Assembly: GCA_020638595.1 (NCBI GenBank)
Contig: JACKIG010000010.1
Span: 62,001 to 126,000, forward strand
Length of the DNA stretch: 64,000 bases
Direction of reading: 5' to 3'
Source of the DNA: Rhodospirillaceae bacterium
GTDB taxonomy: Bacteria; Pseudomonadota; Alphaproteobacteria; DSM-16000; Inquilinaceae
Both the position numbers and the translations under genes were made by a program. The stretch's first letter is position 1. Each line of letters begins with the position of its first letter. The notes under the pieces are model-generated. The model was not told where the DNA came from, did not search any database, and saw only the letters and a list, made by a program, of their open reading frames with translations. Shown here in pieces: positions 33,242 to 42,296 of this stretch.

Positions 33242-35296
33242 TCAGGCCGCCCGGTCGCGCTGCCGCCCCATCGCGGCGGTTGTCTGCACCCCAAGTTCAT
33301 CCAGAAGCGCGATCACGCCATGCGAGGCCTGGGCCAGCGGCTCCAGCGCGACCGATGCCTCGTCAACATGGCCCTGGCGCAAGAGCGCCAGCACGTGCTT
33401 GCCGGCGTCGTGCACGCGCCGGTGCGGCTCCGCCAGCCGGGCATAGGCGGGCTGGGCGCGCACCAGGGCGTCGGCCTGGTCGTACCACTTGCCGAGGCGG
33501 CAGGCGTGGTGGTCGGGGACGCCGTCCGCGGTCAGGTCGTTGTGGCCCAGCACGGCGTCGACGATCCGCTTGCGGAACATGACGTGGTCGTACTTGGCGA
33601 TCTCGATCACCGCCAGGGGCCCCAGCTCCGTGAACTCGTCGAAGCGGCTGGTCATGCACTCGGTCAGGGCGTAGATCGCCTCGATGACGTTGCCGGCCTC
33701 TTCGGTGTTGCGGGTGGCGATGTCCGCCACCGTGGACGCCGAGCGCGCCAGCTCCGTCGTCGCGCTCGACTGTTCGGTCAGGATGGAGGCGATCGTCACC
33801 ATCTTGCCGGCAACGGCGTTGACCGACGTCGCGATCGACCCCAGCTCCGACCCGACGCCGGCGACGACCTCCCGCCCGGTCTCCACGGTATGGGTGCTCT
33901 CGTCCATGGCGTCGACGATGGTGGCGATGCGGCCCTGGACATTGCCGATGCGGCTGCGGATGTCGTCGGTTGCCTTGGCCGTCTGGTTGGCCAGGGCCTT
34001 GACCTCCGCCGCCACCACGGCGAAGCCCTTGCCCGCCTCGCCGGCGCGGGCGGCTTCGATCGTCGCGTTCAGCGCCAGCAGGTTGGTCTGGCTGGCGATC
34101 TCCTCGATCTGCTTGATGATCTCCCCGATTTCCGCGGACGCGTCGCCCAGTTGCGTGACCGCCGACTTCGCCGTCGACACGGTGCTGGTGATGCTGTCCA
34201 TGGAGCGGCTGGCCTCTTCGGCCTTCTCGACGCCGTGCTGGGCCGCTTCCTCGCTGGTACGCGCGTCGAGGGAGGCCTGGTCGCCGTTGGTCGAGATCTC
34301 GGAGATCGCCGCGCTCAGCTCCTCCACGGCGGAGGCCATGGTCTGAACCTCGCGGTCGGTGTCCAGCAGGCTCTGGCGCATCTGCGCCATCCGGATCGCC
34401 GCCTCGTTGCCTTCCACGGAAACCTTCACGAAATCCCGCAGCATGCGCATCTGCATGGTGCGCCGGTCGTCCTCGCGGGCAAGGGTCAGGGCATCCTGTT
34501 CGGCATGCAGGCTCGCGACGCGCAGGGCGTTCTCGCGGAACACCTCCAGCGCGCTTGCCATCTCGCCGATCTCCCCGCCCGTGGCGATGCCCGTGGTCGC
34601 GGTCGTGTCACCGTCGGCCAGGCGCAGCATGGCCCGGGTGATGGCCTTGACCGGCCTGGAAATGCTGCGGCCGATGACCAGCGACAGCGCCCCGACGACC
34701 AAGAGAACCACCAGGACAAGGCCGCCGAAGGTCAGCACATGCGCCCACAGATGGGCGCCGACCTCGTCCATGTAGATGCCGGTGCCGATGGTCCAGTCCC
34801 AGGGGGCGAACAGCGCGGCGTAGGAAAGCTTGTCGATGGGCTGCCCGTCCGCCACCTTGGGCCACTGATAGGCTACGAAGCCGCCGCCGTCATGGGCGGC
34901 CGCGATCAGGTCGCGGACGAACCGGACACCGTCCCCATCCTGCAGGTCCAGAAGGTTGCGGCCCTCCAACGCCGGCTGGACCGCATGCATCAGCGTCACC
35001 GCGTTGCTGTCGAAGATGAAGACATAGCCGTCCTCGCCGTAGCGCATGCCGCGAAGCGCATCCATCGCGGCCGCCTGGGCTTCCGCATCCGTCATCTCGC
35101 CGTCGACGACCCGCTGATGGAACCGGTCCACCAGGCCGGTGGCTGCCTCCACCAGGCTTTGTATACGCTCGTGCCGATCATCCATCAGCGTGGCACGCAG
35201 CTCCACGATCGCCACCGCAGCAATGATCGTGAAACCGAGAAAAGACAGCGCGACTATTGCCATCAAGCGTAGGCTGACCGGAGCCCTTCGCAACAT
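33242..35296 (-). CDS. Methyl-accepting chemotaxis protein with single Cache sensor and C-terminal CZB domain
   Basis: 684 residues: membrane span about 12-32, periplasmic sCache_2-like sensor about 35-185 (GEDGYVFIFDSNAVTLMHA, WDWTIGTGIYMDEV), second span about 190-212, HAMP, then the coiled-coil signalling domain whose tip reads EIASQTNLLALNATIEAARAGEAGKGFAVVAAEVK. The C-terminus has a chemoreceptor zinc-binding (CZB) domain with DHHACRLGKWYDQAD near 594 and further His residues. CZB domains bind zinc and in some receptors respond to oxidants such as HOCl. There are no che genes in the window. Confidence 0.92.
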   Translation of the reverse strand: MLRRAPVSLRLMAIVALSFLGFTIIAAVAIVELRATLMDDRHERIQSLVEAATGLVDRFHQRVVDGEMTDAEAQAAAMDALRGMRYGEDGYVFIFDSNAVTLMHAVQPALEGRNLLDLQDGDGVRFVRDLIAAAHDGGGFVAYQWPKVADGQPIDKLSYAALFAPWDWTIGTGIYMDEVGAHLWAHVLTFGGLVLVVLLVVGALSLVIGRSISRPVKAITRAMLRLADGDTTATTGIATGGEIGEMASALEVFRENALRVASLHAEQDALTLAREDDRRTMQMRMLRDFVKVSVEGNEAAIRMAQMRQSLLDTDREVQTMASAVEELSAAISEISTNGDQASLDARTSEEAAQHGVEKAEEASRSMDSITSTVSTAKSAVTQLGDASAEIGEIIKQIEEIASQTNLLALNATIEAARAGEAGKGFAVVAAEVKALANQTAKATDDIRSRIGNVQGRIATIVDAMDESTHTVETGREVVAGVGSELGSIATSVNAVAGKMVTIASILTEQSSATTELARSASTVADIATRNTEEAGNVIEAIYALTECMTSRFDEFTELGPLAVIEIAKYDHVMFRKRIVDAVLGHNDLTADGVPDHHACRLGKWYDQADALVRAQPAYARLAEPHRRVHDAGKHVLALLRQGHVDEASVALEPLAQASHGVIALLDELGVQTTAAMGRQRDRAA

Positions 35297-35721
35297 CGAT
35301 CCTATCCTTCGTCAACTAGAACAACAGACCCCATCCGGACGGGCGCGATAACCCAATACGCCGCAAGGCATTAAGCTGCCGTAAATAGTCTGAATAATAC
35401 AGATTAATGCATATTAAGTCTGTTTCCTGGTGTGGGTTTTCATCAGTCGACGCGGGGATCTTCCAGCAGGGGCAGCCCGGCCGGTCCGGTCTGTTGGCGG
35501 GGCCGTCGATGCCGATGCGCCCCCATCGGGCTGGGGGCTGCGGTGTCGGGGGGCTGCTTTGCATACCGTGACCGGCATCCGTGCCGATGCGGCCGCCGGG
35601 CTTATGGCATGCCGCAAGCAACCGGGGCCGGCCAACGCGGGTGTTGGCCGGCCCCGATCGTCCCAACGCGATCCGGTGTCGGTGGGGGCGGCGTGCCCGC
35701 CCCGGGGTCGAGCGCCCGCGA
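35297..35721. other. Intergenic region between the two chemoreceptor genes
   Basis: The 425 bases hold an AT-rich patch at about 35380-35420, consistent with the promoter of the CZB chemoreceptor, and a strong hairpin at 35623-35656. I see no credible gene; the frames here are low-complexity or composition artefacts. Confidence 0.6.
35623..35656 (-). terminator. Strong hairpin after second chemoreceptor gene
   Basis: A perfect 14-bp stem (starting CGGGGCCGGCCAAC) with a 6-base loop GCGGGT lies 66 bases past the stop of the chemoreceptor at 35722. No T-run follows on either strand, so it could end transcription with help from other factors or protect the 3' end of the mRNA. Confidence 0.5.
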
Positions 35722-37737
35722 TCAGGCGGCCCGCACCTCCTTGATGAAGCTGCCGACCGACGTCGACAGGCTCTCCGACTGGCGGGACAGCTCGCGCATC
35801 GCACCCAGCAGCTCGCCGGCGGCCTGGCCGGCCTGGTCCGCCGCCTGTGTCACCTGGGCGATGGAGCCGGCCATCTGCTGCGTACCGCCGGATGCTTCCT
35901 GGGCATTGCGGCTGATCTCCTGCGTTGCCGCATCCTGTTCCTCGATGGCGGCCGCGACGGCGGCGGAGATCTCCTTCATCGCCAGGATCTTCTCGTTGAT
36001 GACGCGGATCGCCTCGACCGTGCTGCCCGTCTGGTCCTGGATCGCCCGGATCTGGCCGGCGATCTGCTCGGTCGCCTTGCCGGTCTGGGTGGCCAGCGAC
36101 TTCACCTCGCTGGCGACGACGGCGAAGCCCTTGCCCGCATCGCCGGCCCGTGCGGCCTCGATCGTGGCGTTCAGGGCCAGCAGGTTGGTCTGCTCGGCGA
36201 TGTTGGTGATCAGGCTGATGACCTCGCCGATGCTGCGGGCATGGTCGGCCAGTCCCTGCACCTGTCGGTCGCTGGTCTCCGCCGCCGTGGCCACCTGCAG
36301 GGCCATGTCGGCCTGGCGCTGGACCTGCTGGCTGATCTCGGCGATGGATGCGCTGAGCTCGGCGGCCGCCGACGCGACGGTCTCGACATTGGCCGACGTC
36401 TCCTCCGCGGCCGCTGCCACGGCAGTCGCCTGGTTGCGCGTCTGCTCGGCCATCGCCGACATGGACTGCCCGGTCGACTGCACCTGTGCGGCCGACGCGG
36501 TGACGCCTTCCACGACATTGCCGACCTGGGCCTGGAAGCCATCGGCCAACCGGTGCATGGAGGCGCGCTTTTCGTCCGCCGCCTTCGCTTCGGCCGCCTG
36601 CTGGTCGGCCTGCATCTGGGCGACGCGGATGGCGTTGTCCTTGAACACCTGGACGGCGGCGGCCATCCGGCCGATCTCGTCCTTCTGGTCGCGGGCCGGG
36701 ATGTCGACGGACGTGTCGCCGTCCGCCAGCGCCCCCATGGCTGCCGTCATCCGCGTGACCGGACGCGAGATGCCGCGGCCGATGACGAAGGCGGCGAACG
36801 CGCCGATGGCCAGGGCGATCGCGGCAACGATCAGCATGGTGGTGACGGCTTCCTGCATGGCGGCCGTGGCGCGCGGCCCCAGCTCGTCCTGCAGCGCCTT
36901 GATGTCGCGCGTGAGGTCATCGACGGTCGTCGCGATGCTCGGGCCGATAGTGTCCAGCTGGTCGGCGATGACCCCGTCGCGCCGCGTCATCACGTCCTGC
37001 AATTCGGCGGCGGCGCTGCGGTAGTTGCCCGCGAGGTCTTCCGCCTCCCCGGCGAGGCGCCGCCGCTCCGGATCTTCCAGCCGGGCCAGAAGGTCCTGCA
37101 TCGCGGTATCGAGGGCATCGAATTCCTGCGTCACCCGCTGGTACGACGCGTCGTCATGGTCATTCACGAAGCGCATCACATAAAGGCGCCCCAGCAGCAG
37201 GTTGCGCAGGACGTGGCCGGCATAGACGGCCGCTTCGGCGTCTGCATCCTGGTTGGCGCTATCCATGATCTGCGTCAGGCGCTGTTCGATCTGCGGGCCG
37301 ATCTGGTTCAGCTGGTCGGTGATGATGGCACGCTCGCGATCCTGCAAGCCCACGACCACTTCGAACTGATCCGAATAGGCGGCGATGTCAGTCGCCACCG
37401 ACCGCAGGATGCCGAGCAGCCGCTCGTCGCCGCCGAGGGCGATCGCCTGCTGCACCAGCTCGCCCGTCTGCCGCGCACCGGAGCGCACCAGGTCGGCATC
37501 CGCCGCACTGCCCGTGCTGATGAAGCTTTTCGCATAGAGGCGCGTGTCCAGCATGGACGACTCCACCAGCCCGGCCGTGACCGTCATCCGGGCCTGATGG
37601 CGATACGTCGCGAAATCCTGGCGGGCGCTTCCCAGCGAGAAATATCCGACGGCGCTGATGGCGACGAGCAGGCCGAGCACCAGCCCGAACCCGACCCAGA
37701 TTCGCGCACTGATTCGCAGATTACGCAGAAGTGGCAT
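35722..37737 (-). CDS. Methyl-accepting chemotaxis protein with long helical periplasmic domain
   Basis: 671 residues: membrane span about 12-32, an all-helical periplasmic domain of about 260 residues (33-295), second span about 298-320, HAMP, then the signalling domain with tip LITNIAEQTNLLALNATIEAARAGDAGKGFAVVASEVK. The length and helical character of the sensor suggest an HBM (helical bimodular) or similar four-helix sensor, known to bind organic acids in some receptors; the ligand is not readable. There is no C-terminal CZB or pentapeptide. An AT-rich upstream region (37790-37920) probably holds its promoter. Confidence 0.9.
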   Translation of the reverse strand: MPLLRNLRISARIWVGFGLVLGLLVAISAVGYFSLGSARQDFATYRHQARMTVTAGLVESSMLDTRLYAKSFISTGSAADADLVRSGARQTGELVQQAIALGGDERLLGILRSVATDIAAYSDQFEVVVGLQDRERAIITDQLNQIGPQIEQRLTQIMDSANQDADAEAAVYAGHVLRNLLLGRLYVMRFVNDHDDASYQRVTQEFDALDTAMQDLLARLEDPERRRLAGEAEDLAGNYRSAAAELQDVMTRRDGVIADQLDTIGPSIATTVDDLTRDIKALQDELGPRATAAMQEAVTTMLIVAAIALAIGAFAAFVIGRGISRPVTRMTAAMGALADGDTSVDIPARDQKDEIGRMAAAVQVFKDNAIRVAQMQADQQAAEAKAADEKRASMHRLADGFQAQVGNVVEGVTASAAQVQSTGQSMSAMAEQTRNQATAVAAAAEETSANVETVASAAAELSASIAEISQQVQRQADMALQVATAAETSDRQVQGLADHARSIGEVISLITNIAEQTNLLALNATIEAARAGDAGKGFAVVASEVKSLATQTGKATEQIAGQIRAIQDQTGSTVEAIRVINEKILAMKEISAAVAAAIEEQDAATQEISRNAQEASGGTQQMAGSIAQVTQAADQAGQAAGELLGAMRELSRQSESLSTSVGSFIKEVRAA

Positions 37738-38105
37738 TGAAACAGCTCCACAATGTGAAAGGTGGCAGCGCGAGACGGAGCACAGTGCTGGCCGCCGGAC
37801 TTTCTGCCATCAACAATTAAAGATCGATAAATCTCCGACAGATTTCGGCAGTCGTATTGAAAAATGAAGGTTGATTAGATATGAACAATCATTTCTATTA
37901 CAAATAGGTTACGACATTGCCTTCTACGACGCATCTACCGTCATGTGTCCTGGATTTCCGGCGGTGACGCGGCCGGCCGGGCGCGAGGCGGACAGACCAT
38001 GACGCGCACCTGAAGGCGCAAATCGCCGCGGCGCTGCGTCCGATTTCGCCGCGATTGCCACACGTGCAGGTTCGTCCACCCCGCTGCCGCCGGGCTTTGG
38101 CCCCG
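37738..38105. other. Intergenic region, AT-rich in its middle
   Basis: The 368 bases between the chemoreceptor start and the YHS gene include the most AT-rich stretch of the window (about 37795-37915), which is the likely promoter region of the chemoreceptor on the minus strand. I could not define -35/-10 or sigma-28 elements with confidence. The reading frame from 37898 to 38524 on the minus strand is out of frame with the YHS gene and is not a gene. Confidence 0.5.
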
Positions 38106-38576
38106 CTATTGCGGATCCGCAGCGGGCGCCGGCTCCAACGCCGGCCAGTTGGCGTCGGCGCGGGAAATCGTGCCGGGAACGTCCTGCAGGAACAGCTCCT
38201 GCGCCCGTGGAGAGACGTTGACGTAGAGATGGCCGTCGACGACGCGCCATTGCAGCGGATCGCCCGGCACCTTGTAGTCCTGGGCGGCGCCGAAGGCGCA
38301 GTGGCCGTCATAGACCGGAGCATAGGCCTGCGGGTCGGCGGCGAACTGGTCGCGGTGTTCGGCACTGGCGAACAGCCAGGTGGCGCCGTTGTAGTCGTAG
38401 CTGTACGCCTCGCTGCCTTCCACCGGACCGCCGTCGGTGAAATACGCCACGGCGTCGTAGCCGCTGAGGGCATAGCCGTTGGCGCCGACATATTGCTCGC
38501 CGGCGAACGCCGCCGGCAGTCCATACAGCGTGGCGGTGCCGGCGATCAGCACGGCTCCAAGAGACTTGCGCAACAT
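38106..38576 (-). CDS. Secreted YHS-domain protein
   Basis: 156 residues with a signal peptide (MLRKSLGAVLIAGTATLYGLPAAFAG) and a YHS-type core: ALSGYDAVAYFTDGGPVEGS, YDYNGATWLFASAEHRDQFAADPQAYAPVYDGHCAFG. YHS domains often bind metals; this exported form is common in alpha- and gammaproteobacteria and its role is unknown. It lies 67 bases downstream of opgH on the same strand and may be its last operon member. Confidence 0.88.
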   Translation of the reverse strand: MLRKSLGAVLIAGTATLYGLPAAFAGEQYVGANGYALSGYDAVAYFTDGGPVEGSEAYSYDYNGATWLFASAEHRDQFAADPQAYAPVYDGHCAFGAAQDYKVPGDPLQWRVVDGHLYVNVSPRAQELFLQDVPGTISRADANWPALEPAPAADPQ

Positions 38577-38643
38577 CGTCCGATCCCTCCTTCGCCCCCG
38601 TCATTCGAGGCCTTCGGGAACGGACGATAGAAGCCTGCCGGGA

Positions 38644-40491
38644 TCACACGCCAATAAGCCTTTCGTGAGCGGCGGCCGGCCGGGCCGCCTGGGCCATCGG
38701 CTGCGGCTGCGCCAGCGTCACCAGTTCCGCCGGGGGGCGCATCTCCTCCGGCGTCAGGAACAGGCCCAGGCGGCGGGTCCACAGGCCCGGCCCGGCCCGG
38801 CTGGTGACGACCGCCAGCGGCGCCCCCAGCACCAGTCCCGCCAGCACCGGCGCCAGCCACCACAGGGTGTCGGGGACCGTCGGCAACAGCACCGCCAGCA
38901 GCACGCCGGCCAGCAGCAGGTGAAGGGTATGGCGCTGCAACGCCTCGCCGAAGCGCACGGCCCTGCCGCCACGCTGCTGGGCGTCCCACCCCACGCGCCG
39001 GCCCAACAGCGTGGCGAGCACGAAATTGGTGTGGAACATCATCATCACCGGCGCCAGCAGCACCGATGCCAGGAATTCCAGCGCCGCACTGGCGACCAGC
39101 CGGCCGGCGCCGCCATAGCCCGCGCGCAGCTGCGGCCTGACCAGCGCCAGCACCAGGCCGAACAGCTTGGGGGCCACGACCATGGTGATGGTCATCCCGA
39201 ACAGCGACATGGCCTCGCCGGTCTTGATGATCGGCCAGACCGGAAACAGCGTGTAGCCGTCGCCGAAATAGTCGAAGCCGACGACCGCCTCGTTCACTGC
39301 GTCGGCAATCCCGCACAGCATGAACAGCAGCCACAGGGGGGCGGTGACATAGGCCATCACGCCCATCAGCAGGTGCAGCCGGCTCAAGGGATGCAGCCCG
39401 CGCTCGCCGAGCAGGCGCAGATGCTGAAGGTTGCCGCGGCACCAGCGCTGGTCGCGGCGCAGATAGTCCAGCAGGTTGGCGGGCATCTCTTCGAAGCTGC
39501 CGCGATCGTCGGGCAGGGTCCACACCTCGTAGCCGGCACGCCGCATGAAGGCGGCTTCGACGAAATCGTGGCTCAGGATGTCGCCGCTCAAGGGCCCGCG
39601 GCCCGACAGCGTCGGCAGCTGGCAATGGCGAGCGAACGGCTCCAGCCGCAGGATGGCGTTGTGGCCGAAGAAGTTGCCCTCGCCGCGCTGCCAGAAGGCG
39701 AAGCCGGTGGCCACGGGCAGCGCGCCCACCCGGGAGCCGAACTGCAACAGGCGCCCAAACAGGCTGTCCTGCCGGCAGATCACCGGCAGCGTCTGGATGA
39801 TGCCGGCCCGCGGGTTGGCCTCCATCATCCGCGCCAGGCGCACCAGCGTGTCGCCGGCCATGATGCTGTCGGCGTCCAGCACGATCATGAACTGGTAGTC
39901 GTGCGCCCAGCGGCGGCAGAAATCGGCGATATTGCCTGCCTTGCGGCCAGTATTCTCCTGGCGCAGGCGGTAGTGCAGCCGGTCCGGCTCGGGGCATGTC
40001 GCCCGCCAGCGGCGGAACGCCATCTCCTCCTCCGCCGCGATCCTGGGGTCGCGCGTATCGCTGAGGACGAAGACGTCGAACGCCGCCGCCTGGCCCGTTC
40101 GCAAGAGCGAGCCGTAGGTGGCGTCCAGCCCGGCGAAGACGCGGGCCGGGTCCTCGTTGTAGATGGGCATGACGATGGCGGTACGGCAGCTGAGGTCCGA
40201 CGGTCCGTCGCCCTGGCTCGCCAGCTCCGCCACGGCGTGCAGCGGATCGCGGGCGACCAGCTGGATGACGAAGCCGATCACCGCGCTCCAGAACGACAGC
40301 GTGATCCAGCCGAACGTCAGGCCGAACAGCACCAGCAGCACCAGCTCCATGCCGGCCATGCCGTTGGCGCCGAGGATGTCGGCCATGCCCGCCACGCCGG
40401 CCAGCGTGGTGGCGCCGACCAGGCCAAAATACAGAAGACGCCGCGGCCAGGCCTGCGGCGTCATCGGGGGGGACACCCTTGCGTTGTCCAT
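38644..40491 (-). CDS. opgH: Glucans biosynthesis glucosyltransferase H
   Basis: 615 residues from the ATG at 40491. N-terminal membrane spans are followed by a family 2 glycosyltransferase domain: VMPIYNEDPARVFAGL, VLDADSIMAGDTL, and the processive signature DQRWCRGNLQHL. At least five C-terminal membrane spans follow. OpgH polymerises UDP-glucose into the linear beta-1,2 backbone of osmoregulated periplasmic glucans and moves it across the inner membrane. It is preceded 46 bases upstream by the opgG/D gene. The protein is shorter than E. coli OpgH (about 850 residues), as in other alphaproteobacteria. Confidence 0.93.
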   Translation of the reverse strand: MDNARVSPPMTPQAWPRRLLYFGLVGATTLAGVAGMADILGANGMAGMELVLLVLFGLTFGWITLSFWSAVIGFVIQLVARDPLHAVAELASQGDGPSDLSCRTAIVMPIYNEDPARVFAGLDATYGSLLRTGQAAAFDVFVLSDTRDPRIAAEEEMAFRRWRATCPEPDRLHYRLRQENTGRKAGNIADFCRRWAHDYQFMIVLDADSIMAGDTLVRLARMMEANPRAGIIQTLPVICRQDSLFGRLLQFGSRVGALPVATGFAFWQRGEGNFFGHNAILRLEPFARHCQLPTLSGRGPLSGDILSHDFVEAAFMRRAGYEVWTLPDDRGSFEEMPANLLDYLRRDQRWCRGNLQHLRLLGERGLHPLSRLHLLMGVMAYVTAPLWLLFMLCGIADAVNEAVVGFDYFGDGYTLFPVWPIIKTGEAMSLFGMTITMVVAPKLFGLVLALVRPQLRAGYGGAGRLVASAALEFLASVLLAPVMMMFHTNFVLATLLGRRVGWDAQQRGGRAVRFGEALQRHTLHLLLAGVLLAVLLPTVPDTLWWLAPVLAGLVLGAPLAVVTSRAGPGLWTRRLGLFLTPEEMRPPAELVTLAQPQPMAQAARPAAAHERLIGV

Positions 40492-40537
40492 GTGGTGCTC
40501 AAGCTCTCCGCACGCGCAGTACCGACGGCGCACTAAC

Positions 40538-42103
40538 TCAACCCGTCCATAGATAGTTCCACGTCTCCGTCAATGCATGTCCTCGCAGTCGCAAAAAACA
40601 CCGCAGCTCCGATGGGTTTCGGCCCTCCGGCACGAAATCGAAGAACGCCCGCCAGCCGTCCGTGTCGACATTTTTTTGTGCAACTGCGGTATCGATTCGC
40701 CCGCTGGAGGCTGAGACCACCGCTTCGATCGGCTGGTCGGCGGCCAGGTAGGGCAGGTCCCCATGCGCGAATTCGATGACGAACAGGCGGGCGCCGTTCG
40801 GCGTGTCCTCGGTCGCGCCCGGCCGATGGGCCGTGCCGATGCGAGTATCGACCGCCTGGCCGCCCGGCGGAACGCCGACCACGTGGCCGAAAGCCTGGAG
40901 CAGGTAGGACACGCTGATCGACTGGCCCGGCTCGGTCGGGGTGTCGCTGACCCAATAGCAGACGATGTTGTCGTGGATTTCCGAATCGCTGGGGATCTCC
41001 ACCAGCTCGATCCGCCCTGACCCCCAATCCCCGCGGGGCTGGATCCAGATGCTGGGGCGGCGATGGTACTCCGCCTCCAGGTCGTGATAGCTGGCATAGG
41101 CGCGGTCGCGCTGCAACAGGCCGAAGCCTGCGGGATTGGTGGCATAGAACGAATTGACGTTCAGGTTCTGGCGGTTGACCAGCGGCCGCCACAACCATTC
41201 GCCGGACGCGAAATTGACCAGCAGCCCGTCGCTGTCATGGACCTCGGGCCGGAAGTCGTCGAAGGTGTGGGGGCCGTTCTCGCCGAACAGGAACATGCTG
41301 GTGATCGGCGCGATCCCCAGCTTGTCCACCGCCTCGCGCATGAAGATCGTCGCATCCACGGCCACCTGGGTCGAGGTACGTGGCTCCACCAAGAAGCGAT
41401 AGGCGCCCGTGGCGCTCGGACTGTTCAAAAGGGCGTGAATGACCAGGGCAGTGGCATCGGGCGCCGGCTCCTCGATCCAGAACGCCTGGAAGACGGGGAA
41501 CTCCTCCCCGCCCGGCAGGGCGGTATCGATGGCCAGGCCGCGGGCGGACTTGCCGTACACCTGGCCACGGCCGATGACGCGGAAATAGCTGGCCCCCAGG
41601 AAGACGGCGAATTCGTCCAGCTTCTCGACGCCGTTCAGCGGGTATTGCACGCGGAAACCGGCGAATCCCAGCTCCGCGGCGTTCTCCGGCTGCTCCACCT
41701 CCACGCCGTAGTCGTACAGCTCCGGCGAGAACATCAGCCGCTCTGCCTGCCCGTCACGCACGATATGGATCGCCACCGCCCGGTCGTACTGGAAGCCGAG
41801 GTGGAAGAATTCCAGCGCGAACAGCCGCTCGTCGCGCCACAGGGCGGCCTCGGCCCGATAGCGGATGCTGCGATAGCCGTCATAGGTCAGGTCGCGCCAG
41901 GCATCCGGGGCGACCGGCCGGTCGTCGGCGAAGGGTTCGCCGGCCAGCCGCCGCGCCTCTTCCACCAGCCACTCGCGGCTGAAGGCGGCCGGATCGCCGC
42001 CGGAGACCGGCTGTGCGGCCGCCGGGCGCGTCAGGGCCGGAAGCGCCGATGGCAGGAGGGCGGCGGTGATGCCTGCATGCAAGAGAACGCGTCGTTGCAC
42101 CAT
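40538..42103 (-). CDS. Glucan biosynthesis protein G/D (periplasmic)
   Basis: 521 residues with an exported N-terminus (MVQRRVLLHAGITAALLPSALPAL; the twin Arg followed by hydrophobic residues could be a Tat signal, as in OpgD). The conserved OpgG/OpgD body is clear: TYDGYRSIRYR, FHLGFQYDRAVAIHIV, FRVQYPLN, FAVFLGASYFRVIGRGQVYGKSARGLAIDTA, TSMFLFGENGPHTFDDFRPEVHDSDGL and PRGDWGSGRIELVEIP. Family members shape or release periplasmic glucans, and recent work describes glucan-cleaving activity for some. Sequence alone does not tell G from D. First gene of the opgG/D-opgH operon. Confidence 0.92.
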   Translation of the reverse strand: MVQRRVLLHAGITAALLPSALPALTRPAAAQPVSGGDPAAFSREWLVEEARRLAGEPFADDRPVAPDAWRDLTYDGYRSIRYRAEAALWRDERLFALEFFHLGFQYDRAVAIHIVRDGQAERLMFSPELYDYGVEVEQPENAAELGFAGFRVQYPLNGVEKLDEFAVFLGASYFRVIGRGQVYGKSARGLAIDTALPGGEEFPVFQAFWIEEPAPDATALVIHALLNSPSATGAYRFLVEPRTSTQVAVDATIFMREAVDKLGIAPITSMFLFGENGPHTFDDFRPEVHDSDGLLVNFASGEWLWRPLVNRQNLNVNSFYATNPAGFGLLQRDRAYASYHDLEAEYHRRPSIWIQPRGDWGSGRIELVEIPSDSEIHDNIVCYWVSDTPTEPGQSISVSYLLQAFGHVVGVPPGGQAVDTRIGTAHRPGATEDTPNGARLFVIEFAHGDLPYLAADQPIEAVVSASSGRIDTAVAQKNVDTDGWRAFFDFVPEGRNPSELRCFLRLRGHALTETWNYLWTG

Positions 42104-42296
42104 GCTGTCGTTCCGTGCGGTTGCGGACTGTCCTGCGGACCGGATGCTGCCGTCCGGCCGGCGATGGGATTATGAACACTCTGCGTCGGTATTGCGGCAA
42201 CCGCTCCGGGAATCTTGAGGATGTCCCAACATTCCGTGAGCGACCCCCGGGGCGATCCACGCTATATCACTGCCCGGCGGCGACAAGGCTGGGGGG

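Noticed and set aside
37898..38524. Minus-strand frame of 208 codons overlapping the YHS gene
   Set aside because: Out of frame with the clear YHS protein and lacking any motif; its downstream half covers the intergenic region by chance.
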